Positions 6,702 through 13,694 of a DNA stretch of 19,057 nucleotides are shown one piece after another. The notes beneath the pieces were generated by a model. The model made no database searches, was not told the DNA's origin, and was given only the letters and a program-made list of their open reading frames with translations. The number at the start of each line of letters is the position of its first letter. Position 1 is the first letter of the stretch. This DNA is from DASVEE01 sp036399695. Lineage in GTDB: Bacteria > Acidobacteriota > Thermoanaerobaculia > Gp7-AA8. The stretch spans positions 1 through 19,057 of the forward strand of contig DASWMP010000035.1 of the NCBI GenBank assembly GCA_036399695.1. Direction: 5' to 3'. Position numbers and translations under genes: made by a program.

Positions 6702-9350
6702 CTCCCCTTTGATGGCGCTGGCAATGTGAATGCGGTTCGCCAATCGCGCCGGCACCAGCCCGGCGAGCGTGCTGGCCGCGAACGTCACCACCAGCGAGGC
6801 GGCGATCAGCAGGTAGGGCGTATGGAACTCGATGGTCCAGCCGAAGGACTGCTTGTTGATCACGTAGATCAGGATCCACGACAGCGCGTAGCCCATCACC
6901 AGGCCGGCCAGCGTCGAGGCCAGTCCGAGCAGCGATGATTCGAGCAGCAGCATCGTGCGGACGTTGCCGCGGGAGAAGCCTCCGACGCGGAGCAGGGCCA
7001 GCTCGCGGGTGCGCTCGAGGATCAGCGCGGCCAGCGTGTTGACGATGCCGAGCACCGCCACGACGATGGCCACGCCGAGGAGGGCGTACGTGATCATGAA
7101 GGTCTGGTCGAAGATCGTCATGACCTGCGTCTTGATCTCGGCGTTGGTGACGACGAACGCGCCGTAGCGGGGGCCGAACTGCCGTTCGAGCGCGCGGCGG
7201 GCGTCGTCGCGGTTCGTGCCCGGCTTCAGGTAGACGACGATGTTGTTGATCGACGTGTCGTCGAACACGCGCACGTAGAGCTTGCGGTCCATGACCACCG
7301 TCCCGCGGTCGCTGGAGTAATCGCGATAGACGCCGGTGATGGGAAAGCGGTGCGCGCCGATGGTGATCTCGTCGCCGACGCCTTTGTCGAACTTGAGGGA
7401 GAAGCTCTCGGAGACGAAGACGCCATTTTGGCGGACCGCTTCGGCGAGGGCGGCGCGGGCGGAGCGTGGGGCCACCATGGGCAGGTCGCCGCGGCCGGCC
7501 GCGACGTCGAACTCGCCGCTGCCGACGGCCACGAGATCGTCGCCGTAGAGCACCTCGCGTCCGGTGGTGCGGTCGATGCCGGCGATGAAGGGCACGCGCC
7601 GGAGCTCCGCGGTGATGGTGTCGGGAAAGTAGGCGACGCCGGCGTTCGTCAGCCCTTTCGCCGGTCGCAGCCAGAGGTCGGAACTGACGGTCTGGTCGAC
7701 CCAGATGCGCACGGTCTCGCGGAAGCTGCCGACCATCAGCGCGACCGCGACCATCATCCCGGTGGCGAGCGAAAGCGCGGCGCTGGCGATGGAGGTGCGC
7801 CGCAGCGCGGCCGGCAGCGACGCGGCGGCGAGTTGTCCGGCCACGCCGAAGAGAGCGCGGAACGGTTTCGCGAAGAGCATCGACGTGGCCCGCACGATGA
7901 ACGGCGCGAGCAGTGAGAAGCCGGCCACGACGAGCAGCACCGCGACGTAGCCGGCGACGGCGATGCCGCGCACCGGCGGGATGCGGGAGACGAGCGCGCC
8001 GGCGAGGAAGCAGGCGACGGCGGCGATGGCCAATGCGCGGGGACTTTCGACGCGCTGCTGCAGGCCGGCGCGGATCATCGCCGTCGGCCGCACGCGCGCC
8101 GCTTCGAGCGATGGCTGGATCGCGGAGAGCAGCGACAGCAGGATGCCGACGGCCAGCCCCAGCGCGATGACCCCCGGCGTCAGCACGACGGCCTCGGGTG
8201 CGGACGTCACGTAGAGTGTGTTGATGGTGCGGCCGACGGCGCGAAGGATGCCGCTGGCGAGGAGATGGCCGAGGGCCACGCCGAGGATCGCGCCGACGAT
8301 GCCGAAGAGGAAGCCTTCGGCGAGGAACGCGGCGAAGATCTGGCGCGGCGCGGTGCCGACCGTCTTCAGGATGCCGACGTCCTTGCGGCGCCGGAGGATC
8401 GAGATCAGCACCGTGTTGTAGACGAGGAACATCCCTACGAGCAGCGCCACGCCGGCCAGCGCGAAGAGGTTCACGCGGAAGGCGCGGAGCATTTTCTCGA
8501 CGCGCTCGTTCCGGCGCGACGGGCGTTCGATACGCGTGCCGGCGGGGAGGGGGATGGCGAGGTCCGACGTCCGATTTCCGATTTCCGCGGTGGGCTGGCC
8601 AGGGCTCGTCGAGCGGAGGGTGAGGCCGTCGGGGACGAGGAGGTCGACGCGGGAGAGTTTGCCCGTGAGGTTGAAGGCTTTCTGCGCGGTGGCGATGTCG
8701 CAGATGGCGATCGCTCCGTTGAACGCTGTGGCGGGGCCGCGGGCTTCGAGGAGGCCGCGCACCGTCATCGTCTTCCGCGTGCCGAGGAAGTTCAGCGTGA
8801 CGCGGCTGCCGATGCGGAGGTTGTGCTCGCCCGCGAACGGCATCGGCAGGACGATCGAATCGTCGCGGAACAGCTCGAGGAAATCGGTGACGGACGTGCG
8901 GGGCGCGCCGTTCTGCGCCGTGAGGATCGACGCGTAGCGGTAGTCGCGGAAGTGGAGATCGCTGAGGAGATCGACGGCCAGCAGGCGCAGCGGAAGCTGT
9001 TCGGGCTCGATGAGCCCTTCGAGGTCGATGACCGGCGCGAAGCGGACCCCGCGTCCCCAGAGCGGCTGCAGCTCGAGGAGCACCCGTTCATCGAGCGCGC
9101 CGGTGTCGGAGATGAGCTGGTAGTTGGCCCGGCCGGCGACGGCATCGACGGACTCGCTGAACGCGCGCAGGGCGCTCTGGTTCGCAAGCTGGATGGCTAC
9201 GACGACGGCCACGCCGACAGCGATGCCGAGGATCGTCAGCGACGTGCGGATCTTCTCGCGCAGCAGCGGCCGGAGCACGAGGGCCTTCAGGATTGAGGAT
9301 TGAGGATTGAGGATTGAGAGAAGCGAGAGGAACGAGCGCGCGCGGGTCAT
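6699..9350 (-). CDS. ABC transporter permease with two FtsX domains (LolC/E-MacB-like)
   Basis: An 883-residue inner-membrane permease of the FtsX/MacB (type VII ABC) kind. It has an N-terminal helix (about 36-55), a periplasmic domain, FtsX domain 1 (about 290-420), a central group of helices, a second periplasmic domain (about 550-745) and FtsX domain 2 (about 752-875). Such systems move or release lipids, lipoproteins or peptides mechanically; the substrate is unknown. The ATPase partner is the upstream gene. Start ATG 9350 has GAGG 5 nt upstream. However, residues 12-22 are encoded by four GGATTGA heptamers. The first normal FtsX-like sequence begins near V25 (GTG 9278, with GAAGG upstream), so 9278 may be the ancestral or alternative start. 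Residues 254-263 come from another heptamer tract. Confidence 0.93.
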   Translation of the reverse strand: MTRARSFLSLLSILNPQSSILKALVLRPLLREKIRTSLTILGIAVGVAVVVAIQLANQSALRAFSESVDAVAGRANYQLISDTGALDERVLLELQPLWGRGVRFAPVIDLEGLIEPEQLPLRLLAVDLLSDLHFRDYRYASILTAQNGAPRTSVTDFLELFRDDSIVLPMPFAGEHNLRIGSRVTLNFLGTRKTMTVRGLLEARGPATAFNGAIAICDIATAQKAFNLTGKLSRVDLLVPDGLTLRSTSPGQPTAEIGNRTSDLAIPLPAGTRIERPSRRNERVEKMLRAFRVNLFALAGVALLVGMFLVYNTVLISILRRRKDVGILKTVGTAPRQIFAAFLAEGFLFGIVGAILGVALGHLLASGILRAVGRTINTLYVTSAPEAVVLTPGVIALGLAVGILLSLLSAIQPSLEAARVRPTAMIRAGLQQRVESPRALAIAAVACFLAGALVSRIPPVRGIAVAGYVAVLLVVAGFSLLAPFIVRATSMLFAKPFRALFGVAGQLAAASLPAALRRTSIASAALSLATGMMVAVALMVGSFRETVRIWVDQTVSSDLWLRPAKGLTNAGVAYFPDTITAELRRVPFIAGIDRTTGREVLYGDDLVAVGSGEFDVAAGRGDLPMVAPRSARAALAEAVRQNGVFVSESFSLKFDKGVGDEITIGAHRFPITGVYRDYSSDRGTVVMDRKLYVRVFDDTSINNIVVYLKPGTNRDDARRALERQFGPRYGAFVVTNAEIKTQVMTIFDQTFMITYALLGVAIVVAVLGIVNTLAALILERTRELALLRVGGFSRGNVRTMLLLESSLLGLASTLAGLVMGYALSWILIYVINKQSFGWTIEFHTPYLLIAASLVVTFAASTLAGLVPARLANRIHIASAIKGE
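8563..8590. repeat. Four-unit heptamer tract (TCCGATT family) inside the permease gene
   Basis: Four consecutive 7-bp units: TCCGACG, TCCGATT, TCCGATT, TCCGCGG. They encode residues 254-263 of the permease (TAEIGNRTSD) in what looks like a flexible periplasmic linker just before FtsX domain 1. The period is the same as in the intergenic repeats, but there is no inverted partner nearby. Confidence 0.7.
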
Positions 9351-9424
9351 CTAGTCCTCAATCCTCAGAAGGCACACCTGAAAGTCACGCCGTCGCATCT
9401 CAATCCTCAATCCTCAATCCTCAG
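9288..9424. repeat. GGATTGA heptamer repeats in inverted orientation at the ABC gene junction
   Basis: The plus strand has four GGATTGA units at 9290-9317. Complementary TCAATCC units follow at 9358-9364 (one) and 9400-9420 (three in a row). The left block lies inside the permease gene; the middle block overlaps its ribosome-binding site; the right block contains the stop codon of the ATPase gene. The junction between the two ABC genes (9351-9413) is thus almost entirely repeat-bounded, within what should be one operon. Confidence 0.88.
9356..9359 (-). promoter_or_regulatory. Shine-Dalgarno (GAGG) of the permease, supplied by the heptamer repeat
   Basis: On the minus strand TGAGGACTAG immediately precedes ATG 9350, giving GAGG with a 5-nt spacer. 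The TGAGGA is part of the degenerate heptamer TGAGGATTGAGGA, so the repeat itself provides the ribosome-binding site. Confidence 0.6.
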
Positions 9425-10106
9425 TCCGCGCACGCCGGACCACGCGTCCGTCGGCCATCTCGATGACGTACTGGCCGTACGACGAGGCGTGCGCGCTGTG
9501 CGTGGCCATGACGATGGTCGGCTTCTGTTCGGCGTGGATCTCGCGGAGGAGGTCGAGGATGGCGGCGCCGGTCTTGGAGTCGAGGTTGCCGGTCGGCTCG
9601 TCGGCGAGAAGGAGCGGCGGGCGGTGAATGATGGCCCGTCCGATGGCGACGCGTTGCATCTCGCCGCCGGAGAGCTCGTTCGGGAAGTGCTTGGCGCGGT
9701 GCTGCATCTGGACGCGGCGCAGCACTTCGTCGACGCGGGCGGCCAGCTCGCGGCGGGGCGTCTTCGCCAGGGAGAGAGGGAAGGCGACGTTCTCGAAGAC
9801 GCTGAGCGTGGGGATGAGGTTGAAGAACTGGAAGACGAAGCCGATGGCGTGGCGGCGGAGGATGGTCAGGCGGCTTTCGTCGAGGGCAGAGGTTTCGTCG
9901 TCGCCGAGGAAGACCTTGCCGGAGGTGGGGCGGTCGACGGCGCCGAGGAGATTGAGGAGCGTCGACTTGCCGCTGCCGGAGGCGCCCATGAGGACGGCGA
10001 AGTCGCCGGAGGGGATCTCGAGCGAAACGTCGTCGAGCACGTGGACGGCGGCGGATTCCTCGCTGCGACCGTAGTCGTGCGAGACGTGCTCGAGGCGGAT
10101 GTGCAT
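9414..10106 (-). CDS. ABC transporter ATP-binding protein (LolD/MacB type)
   Basis: A 230-residue nucleotide-binding subunit that powers the adjacent FtsX-type permease at the inner membrane. All ABC motifs are present: Walker A GASGSGKST (41-49), Q-loop Q93 (FQFFNLIP), signature LSGGE (145-149), Walker B LLLADEP with the catalytic E170, D-loop and H203 in the switch (ATHS). Length and the FFNLIPTLSVFENV segment are typical of the LolD/MacB/YbbA group. The last codons (GAG GAT) and the TGA stop are made of the GGATTGA heptamer. Start ATG 10106 has no Shine-Dalgarno motif, only six A residues, but TACAAT lies 9 nt upstream, suggesting a short-leader transcript. The upstream intergenic space (10107-10154) is shared with a divergent small-protein gene. 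Confidence 0.95.
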   Translation of the reverse strand: MHIRLEHVSHDYGRSEESAAVHVLDDVSLEIPSGDFAVLMGASGSGKSTLLNLLGAVDRPTSGKVFLGDDETSALDESRLTILRRHAIGFVFQFFNLIPTLSVFENVAFPLSLAKTPRRELAARVDEVLRRVQMQHRAKHFPNELSGGEMQRVAIGRAIIHRPPLLLADEPTGNLDSKTGAAILDLLREIHAEQKPTIVMATHSAHASSYGQYVIEMADGRVVRRARTED

Positions 10107-10115
10107 TTTTTTCGC

Positions 10116-10121
10116 ATTGTA
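10116..10121 (-). promoter_or_regulatory. -10 box (TACAAT) for the ABC transporter operon
   Basis: TACAAT on the minus strand ends 9 nt before ATG 10106, so the transcript should begin within a few bases of the start codon. No Shine-Dalgarno motif and no clear -35 box are visible. Confidence 0.5.
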
Positions 10122-10143
10122 TCGGGGTAGGATTGCGGCGCAC

Positions 10144-10149
10144 AGGAGG
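10144..10149 (+). promoter_or_regulatory. Strong Shine-Dalgarno (AGGAGG)
   Basis: AGGAGG with a 5-nt spacer to ATG 10155. It fixes the start of the DUF883-like gene and shows that ordinary leadered initiation is used in this genome too. Confidence 0.85.
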
Positions 10150-10154
10150 TACAG

Positions 10155-10445
10155 ATGGCAGAGAACACCACAACTTCAGCAGGGACCGGCGCCGGTACTG
10201 ACGACGAGGAGACCGGACGTCTGGGTCGCGCGAAGCAGTACGTGGGCGACAAGTACTCCGCGGCTTCGGAAAAAGTTCGCGACGGCTATAACGCGGTGCG
10301 CGAGAAGGTCGACGACGTCGATTTCGGCGCCGTGACGGACCAGGTGCGCAGCTACGTGAAGTCGAACCCGGGGAAGGCGCTGCTGATCTCGGTCGGCGTC
10401 GGGTTCGTGATCGGACTGCTGCTGCGCCGCGACGAAGAGGACTAA
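10155..10445 (+). CDS. Small DUF883/ElaB-YqjD-like membrane-anchored protein
   Basis: A 96-residue protein with an acidic and polar N-terminus, a helical amphipathic middle (about 25-70) and a single C-terminal transmembrane segment (about 74-89, ALLISVGVGFVIGLLL) followed by RRDEED. This architecture is characteristic of the DUF883 (ElaB/YqjD/YgaM) family of C-tail-anchored inner-membrane proteins. Some members bind ribosomes in stationary phase; the role here is inferred only from resemblance. It has the best ribosome-binding site in the window, implying high expression, and is followed after 3 nt by another small membrane protein. Here DUF883-like is an architectural call without a database match. 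Confidence 0.75.
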   Translation: MAENTTTSAGTGAGTDDEETGRLGRAKQYVGDKYSAASEKVRDGYNAVREKVDDVDFGAVTDQVRSYVKSNPGKALLISVGVGFVIGLLLRRDEED

Positions 10446-10448
10446 ACC

Positions 10449-10733
10449 ATGGCAGATTTCACTGATCCGATCCGCGAGCGCGCCGCCGGCCTCGGCACCG
10501 CGCTCATCGACGGCGGTCCCGAAGCGCTGATGGAAGAGATCGAGAACCTGATTCCCGATCCCGTCCGCGAGCAGGTGCAGACGTTTCCGCTCCTGGCCGT
10601 GCTGGCCGGCGTCGGCGTCGGCGTCTGGCTCGGCATGACCAAGAGCGACGAGATCATCGCCACCGGTAAGACGATCCTGACCTCGACGGCTCTGGCTCAT
10701 CTGTCGGATGCGATGGATCAGGTGAAACGGTAG
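10449..10733 (+). CDS. Small single-span membrane protein
   Basis: A 94-residue protein with a polar, acidic N-terminal half, one hydrophobic segment (about 46-63, FPLLAVLAGVGVGVWLGM) and a helical C-terminal tail ending in QVKR. No family is recognised. It starts 3 nt after the DUF883-like gene; AGAGG (10436-10440) inside the end of that gene serves as a ribosome-binding site. The alternating glycines in the membrane span (GVGVGVWLG) resemble those of its neighbour (GVGFVIGLLL), which hints that the two may pack together or be distant duplicates. Confidence 0.75.
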   Translation: MADFTDPIRERAAGLGTALIDGGPEALMEEIENLIPDPVREQVQTFPLLAVLAGVGVGVWLGMTKSDEIIATGKTILTSTALAHLSDAMDQVKR

Positions 10734-10744
10734 GGATTACCGGC

Positions 10745-10816
10745 GTTGTCCGTTGTTCGTGGTCCGTTTTCCGTGCTTCGCTTGAAACGGACAACGGGAA
10801 ACGGGCAACGGACAAC
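10745..10816. repeat. Inverted repeat with GTTGTCC heptamer arms and a 12-bp loop
   Basis: The left arm is five heptamers (GTTGTCC, GTTGTTC, GTGGTCC, GTTTTCC, GTGCTTC; 10745-10779). The right arm is four heptamers plus CAAC (AAACGGA, CAACGGG, AAACGGG, CAACGGA; 10785-10816). Over 30 bp (10745-10774 against 10787-10816) 24 positions pair, and several of the mismatches would be G-U wobbles in RNA. It follows the small membrane protein pair by 11 bp and abuts the promoter box of the next gene, so it could act as a terminator for the first unit. No T-run follows. Confidence 0.85.
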
Positions 10817-10817
10817 T

Positions 10818-10823
10818 TATAAT
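10818..10823 (+). promoter_or_regulatory. -10 box (TATAAT) immediately upstream of the metallopeptidase-like gene
   Basis: A perfect TATAAT that overlaps an in-frame ATG (10822). A start site 7 nt downstream would fall at about 10831, exactly on the next in-frame ATG, giving a leaderless mRNA. No -35 box is seen at normal spacing; TTGAAA at 10782 is too far away. Confidence 0.55.
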
Positions 10824-10830
10824 GATCCCG

Positions 10831-11298
10831 ATGCCGAAACCGGCACGGTTGATCCCGCTTCCTCTCCCCGAGGCTACCCACCATCACCTCGAGTCGCTCG
10901 CGGCTGACGTGCATCGCACCTACTTTTACAAGGTGCCGCCGCTGCCGGTGCGCTGGGGTCAGCAGATCGCGCGCAAGAAGCGCCGCAGTATCCGCCTCGG
11001 GTCGTACAACCACGCCACGAGCGAGATCCGCATCCATCCGCTCCTGAATGCGCCGAACATCCCGGCGTACTTCATCCAGTCGGTGATCTATCACGAGTAC
11101 CTGCACCACATGCTCGGCGCCGCGCACAACCGCCGCTTCCACCAGTACGAACGGCAGTTCCGCTATCACCGCGAGTCGCAGGAATGGATCCGCCGCCACC
11201 TGTTCCTGCTCCTCGGACGAAAGAAGGGTGAGCTGAAACGCCGCGGAGAAGTGGAGCCGCCACGGCCAGCCGTGTCGGCGCAGATGGCGCTGTTCTGA
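10831..11298 (+). CDS. SprT/M48-like zinc-metallopeptidase-domain protein
   Basis: A protein of 155 residues from ATG 10831, or 158 from ATG 10822. It carries HEYLH (HExxH; residues 88-92 from the chosen start) followed by MLGAAHNRRFHQYE, so H99 or H104 can be a third zinc ligand. That arrangement and the short basic architecture resemble SprT-like and YgjP-like (M48-related) domains. The first 50 residues are proline- and basic-rich; there is no signal peptide. I chose 10831 because the first ATG lies inside a perfect TATAAT, and a transcript from that box would start at 10831. Biological role is unknown; SprT relatives include DNA-protein crosslink proteases, but I would not transfer that. 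The stop TGA forms the first base pairs of the following inverted repeat. Confidence 0.75.
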   Translation: MPKPARLIPLPLPEATHHHLESLAADVHRTYFYKVPPLPVRWGQQIARKKRRSIRLGSYNHATSEIRIHPLLNAPNIPAYFIQSVIYHEYLHHMLGAAHNRRFHQYERQFRYHRESQEWIRRHLFLLLGRKKGELKRRGEVEPPRPAVSAQMALF

Positions 11299-11386
11299 TG
11301 GGACGAATGGGACCTATGGGACCTATGGGTGCTCCGCTCCGTTTTCGATCGGTCCCATTCGTCCCATAGGTCCCATCTGTCCCATC
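11297..11386. repeat. Inverted repeat with 9-bp TGGGACCTA units, convergent junction
   Basis: Arms 11297-11329 and 11354-11386 pair at 29 of 33 positions, the mismatches being two dinucleotides, with a 24-bp loop. Both arms are made of TGGGACCTA-type 9-mers, the same family as at 151-258. The left arm starts inside the TGA of the metallopeptidase-like gene, and the HtrA stop (TAG, minus strand, 11397-11399) lies just beyond the right arm. It could terminate both converging transcripts. Confidence 0.9.
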
Positions 11387-11396
11387 GTCCCTGTTG

Positions 11397-12776
11397 CTAC
11401 AAGCCCATCGGGAAGGTCAGGTTGTAGATGTAGCGGCCTCTCGCCACGCTCAGGACGATCGAGGACCGCTCGGCGCCGCGTACGAGCTCGCGGTTGAGCT
11501 CTTCGGTGGTGCGGAGCTCGACGCCGTTGACGCCGACGATCAGGTCTCCGGGCTGCAGGCCGATGCGTTCGGCCCGGGAGGACGGGAGGACGTCGTCGAT
11601 GGTGACGGCCTGGCCGCCGCTGCTGACGCGGAGGCCGGCGACCTGTTCGAGGACGCGCAGGCCGAGGTTGGGCGGCGGGTCGGTGGGGCGGACCTGTACG
11701 TTCTGCTGCGCGCCGTTGCGCATGATCGTCAGTGAGACGGGACGGCCGGGGGAGAGCGTGGCCGTCAGGGTGGCGAACGACTCGCGCGACTCGACCGGTT
11801 TGCCTTCGACGGCGACGATGACGTCGTTCGGACGAAGGCCCGCGTCGGTCGCGGGGGAGTTGCTGAAGACGCGGGCCACGAGCGCGCCACGGGAGGCGCG
11901 GAGGTCGAGGCGGCGTGCTTCCTCCGGCGTGAGCGTCGCCGTGACGGCGCCGATCCAGGCGCTGTGCACTTCACCGTAGCGGGCGAGGTCGTCGACGATC
12001 TTCCGGGCGCGGTCGACGGGGATGGCGAAGCCGATGCCCTGTCCCTGCGCGTAGATCGCCACGTTGATGCCGATCACTTTTCCTTCGATGTTGAGCAGCG
12101 GGCCCCCGGAGTTGCCGGGGTTGATGGAGGCGTCGGTCTGGATGAAGTCGGTGAAGGTGCGGTCGTTCTCTTTCGACGGCACGGAACGGCCGAGCGCGGA
12201 GACGACGCCGGTCGTGACGGTACCGGAGAGGCCGAACGGGTTGCCGACGGCGACGACGGTCTCGCCGATCAGCAGGTCGCCCGAACTGCCGATGGGAGCG
12301 GCCACGAGATCCTTGGCGTCGACGCGCAGCACGGCGAGGTCGCTGTCGGGATCGACGCCGATGAGCTTCGCGACCATCTTGCGGCCGTCGTTGAAGTTGA
12401 CGTTGATGCGCGAGGCGCCTTCGACGACGTGGTTGTTCGTGACGATGATGCCGTCCTTCGCCGACCAGACGAAGCCGGAGCCGAGCGACTGCGACGTGTA
12501 GTTGCGTTCGCGGCCGCCGCCGAAGAAACCGAAGGGATCGAAGAACGGATCGACCTCGCGCCGCCTGATCGTGGCCTCGGTCTCGATGTTCACGACGGCC
12601 GGGAGAACGTTGTGCGCCACGGTCACGACGGGCGTCCTGCGGGAGGCGCTCACGGTCGGCGGAATGGTGTTGCCGGCGGGACGCGGGGCCTCGCTCTGCA
12701 GCGGCTGCGATTCCGCGACGGGCTTGCAGCCGAGTCCGAGAGCAAAGAGGAGGAGGATCGTGCGCAACTTCGTCAT
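11397..12776 (-). CDS. htrA: HtrA/Deg-family serine protease, possible lipoprotein
   Basis: A 459-residue envelope protease and chaperone of the Deg/HtrA family. The trypsin-like domain (about 50-265) has the triad H116 (TNNHVV), D146 (DSDLAVL) and S223 (GNSGGP). Two PDZ domains follow, about 270-365 and 368-455; the first holds GLRPNDVIVAVEGKPV and the second GLQPGDLIVGVNG. The N-terminus is a short hydrophobic leader ending in LGLGC, with C17 as a possible lipid attachment site; the lipobox is imperfect (G at -3), so a lipoprotein is plausible but not certain. The loop DPFFDPFGFFGGG matches the regulatory LA-loop position. Start ATG 12776 has no good Shine-Dalgarno motif. It is divergent from the lipid kinase, only 38 bp apart. 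Confidence 0.95.
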   Translation of the reverse strand: MTKLRTILLLFALGLGCKPVAESQPLQSEAPRPAGNTIPPTVSASRRTPVVTVAHNVLPAVVNIETEATIRRREVDPFFDPFGFFGGGRERNYTSQSLGSGFVWSAKDGIIVTNNHVVEGASRINVNFNDGRKMVAKLIGVDPDSDLAVLRVDAKDLVAAPIGSSGDLLIGETVVAVGNPFGLSGTVTTGVVSALGRSVPSKENDRTFTDFIQTDASINPGNSGGPLLNIEGKVIGINVAIYAQGQGIGFAIPVDRARKIVDDLARYGEVHSAWIGAVTATLTPEEARRLDLRASRGALVARVFSNSPATDAGLRPNDVIVAVEGKPVESRESFATLTATLSPGRPVSLTIMRNGAQQNVQVRPTDPPPNLGLRVLEQVAGLRVSSGGQAVTIDDVLPSSRAERIGLQPGDLIVGVNGVELRTTEELNRELVRGAERSSIVLSVARGRYIYNLTFPMGL

Positions 12777-12795
12777 GACACGTGATTCTTAACGC

Positions 12796-12801
12796 TACAA
12801 T
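12796..12801 (+). promoter_or_regulatory. -10 box (TACAAT) for the lipid kinase
   Basis: TACAAT ends 13 nt before GTG 12815, implying a leader of roughly 6 nt. The divergent HtrA start is 20 nt away on the other side; its own candidate (AAGAAT, minus strand 12790-12785, 8 nt before ATG 12776) is weak. Both promoters would have to fit in or around a 38-bp space. Confidence 0.45.
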
Positions 12802-12814
12802 CGTAGCAAGTCCA

Positions 12815-13684
12815 GTGCATCTCAAGATCCTCTACAACCCCACCGCGGGGCGCGGACGCGCGCGGCGCAACATCTCGCTGGCGGAGGAGCATCTACGTGC
12901 CCGCGGGGCCCGCGTCGATTGCGAGCCGAGCACGAGCGCGGACGATCTGGTGCGGCTGGCGGCGGAGAGCTCGCGCGGAGGGTACGACCGCGTCGTCGTC
13001 TGCGGCGGCGACGGGACGCTGAACCTGGCGCTGCGCGAGTTCGACCTGGCGCAGGGGATCATGGCCCTGATCCCGACCGGCTCCGGCGACGATTTCGCCC
13101 GCGTCTGCGGCATTCCGCGCAAGGTGCGGGAGGCGTGCGACGTGGTGCTGGACGGCCGCGTGCGGGAGGTGGACGTCGCGCTGGCGAACGGCCGCCGCTA
13201 CCTCGGCGTGGCGGGGCTCGGGTTCGACTCCGAGGTGGCGTCGTATGCGAATCGCAACGCGAAGTTCCTGCGCGGATCGCTCGTGTATCTGTACTCGATC
13301 TTCCGCGTGCTGCCGCGCTTCCGGCCGCATCAGGTGCGCATCAACGACCTGCGTACGGAACAGATCATGTTCGCGGTGGTGGGCAATTCGCGGCAGTACG
13401 GCGGCGGCATCCGCATCGTGCCGCACGCGTCGATCGACGACGGCCAGCTCGATGCGGTGCTGGTGCATCGCACGTCGCGCTTCCAGCTCCTGAAGACGCT
13501 GCCGCGCGCGTACAACGGCTCGCACGTGCGGAGCTCGTTCGTGGAAGAAGTACGGGGGACCGAGTTCCGGTTCGACAGCGAGCATCCGCTGGAGGTTTAC
13601 GCGGATGGGGAGCCGCTGACCATGACGCCGGTGGTGTTTGGGCTGGCACCGGAGAAGCTGAGGATCGTGGTGCCGCAGGGGTGA
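12815..13684 (+). CDS. Diacylglycerol-kinase-family lipid kinase (YegS/DagK-like)
   Basis: A 289-residue ATP-dependent lipid kinase of the DAGK catalytic-domain superfamily. Hallmarks are the N-terminal ILYNPTAGRGRARR (residues 5-18), the nucleotide-binding GGDGTLN (64-70) and IPTGSGDDFAR (86-96). The last matches the family P-x-GTGNDFAR motif with S for T and D for N. GLGFDSEV (134-141) and the C-terminal DGEP follow as expected. It probably phosphorylates diacylglycerol, a sphingoid base or another membrane lipid. The frame is open from 12782, but family proteins begin right before the beta strand, so GTG 12815 (MHLKILYNP) is chosen; the TACAAT box upstream supports this. It ends at a degenerate repeat. 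Confidence 0.9.
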   Translation: MHLKILYNPTAGRGRARRNISLAEEHLRARGARVDCEPSTSADDLVRLAAESSRGGYDRVVVCGGDGTLNLALREFDLAQGIMALIPTGSGDDFARVCGIPRKVREACDVVLDGRVREVDVALANGRRYLGVAGLGFDSEVASYANRNAKFLRGSLVYLYSIFRVLPRFRPHQVRINDLRTEQIMFAVVGNSRQYGGGIRIVPHASIDDGQLDAVLVHRTSRFQLLKTLPRAYNGSHVRSSFVEEVRGTEFRFDSEHPLEVYADGEPLTMTPVVFGLAPEKLRIVVPQG

Positions 13685-13694
13685 TTGAAAGCAA

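Noticed and set aside
5287..6938. ORFs on both strands over the aldo/keto reductase and trmL (5287-6501 minus, 5826-6938 plus)
   Set aside because: Overlap two genes with complete catalytic motifs; no independent start signal or recognisable fold.
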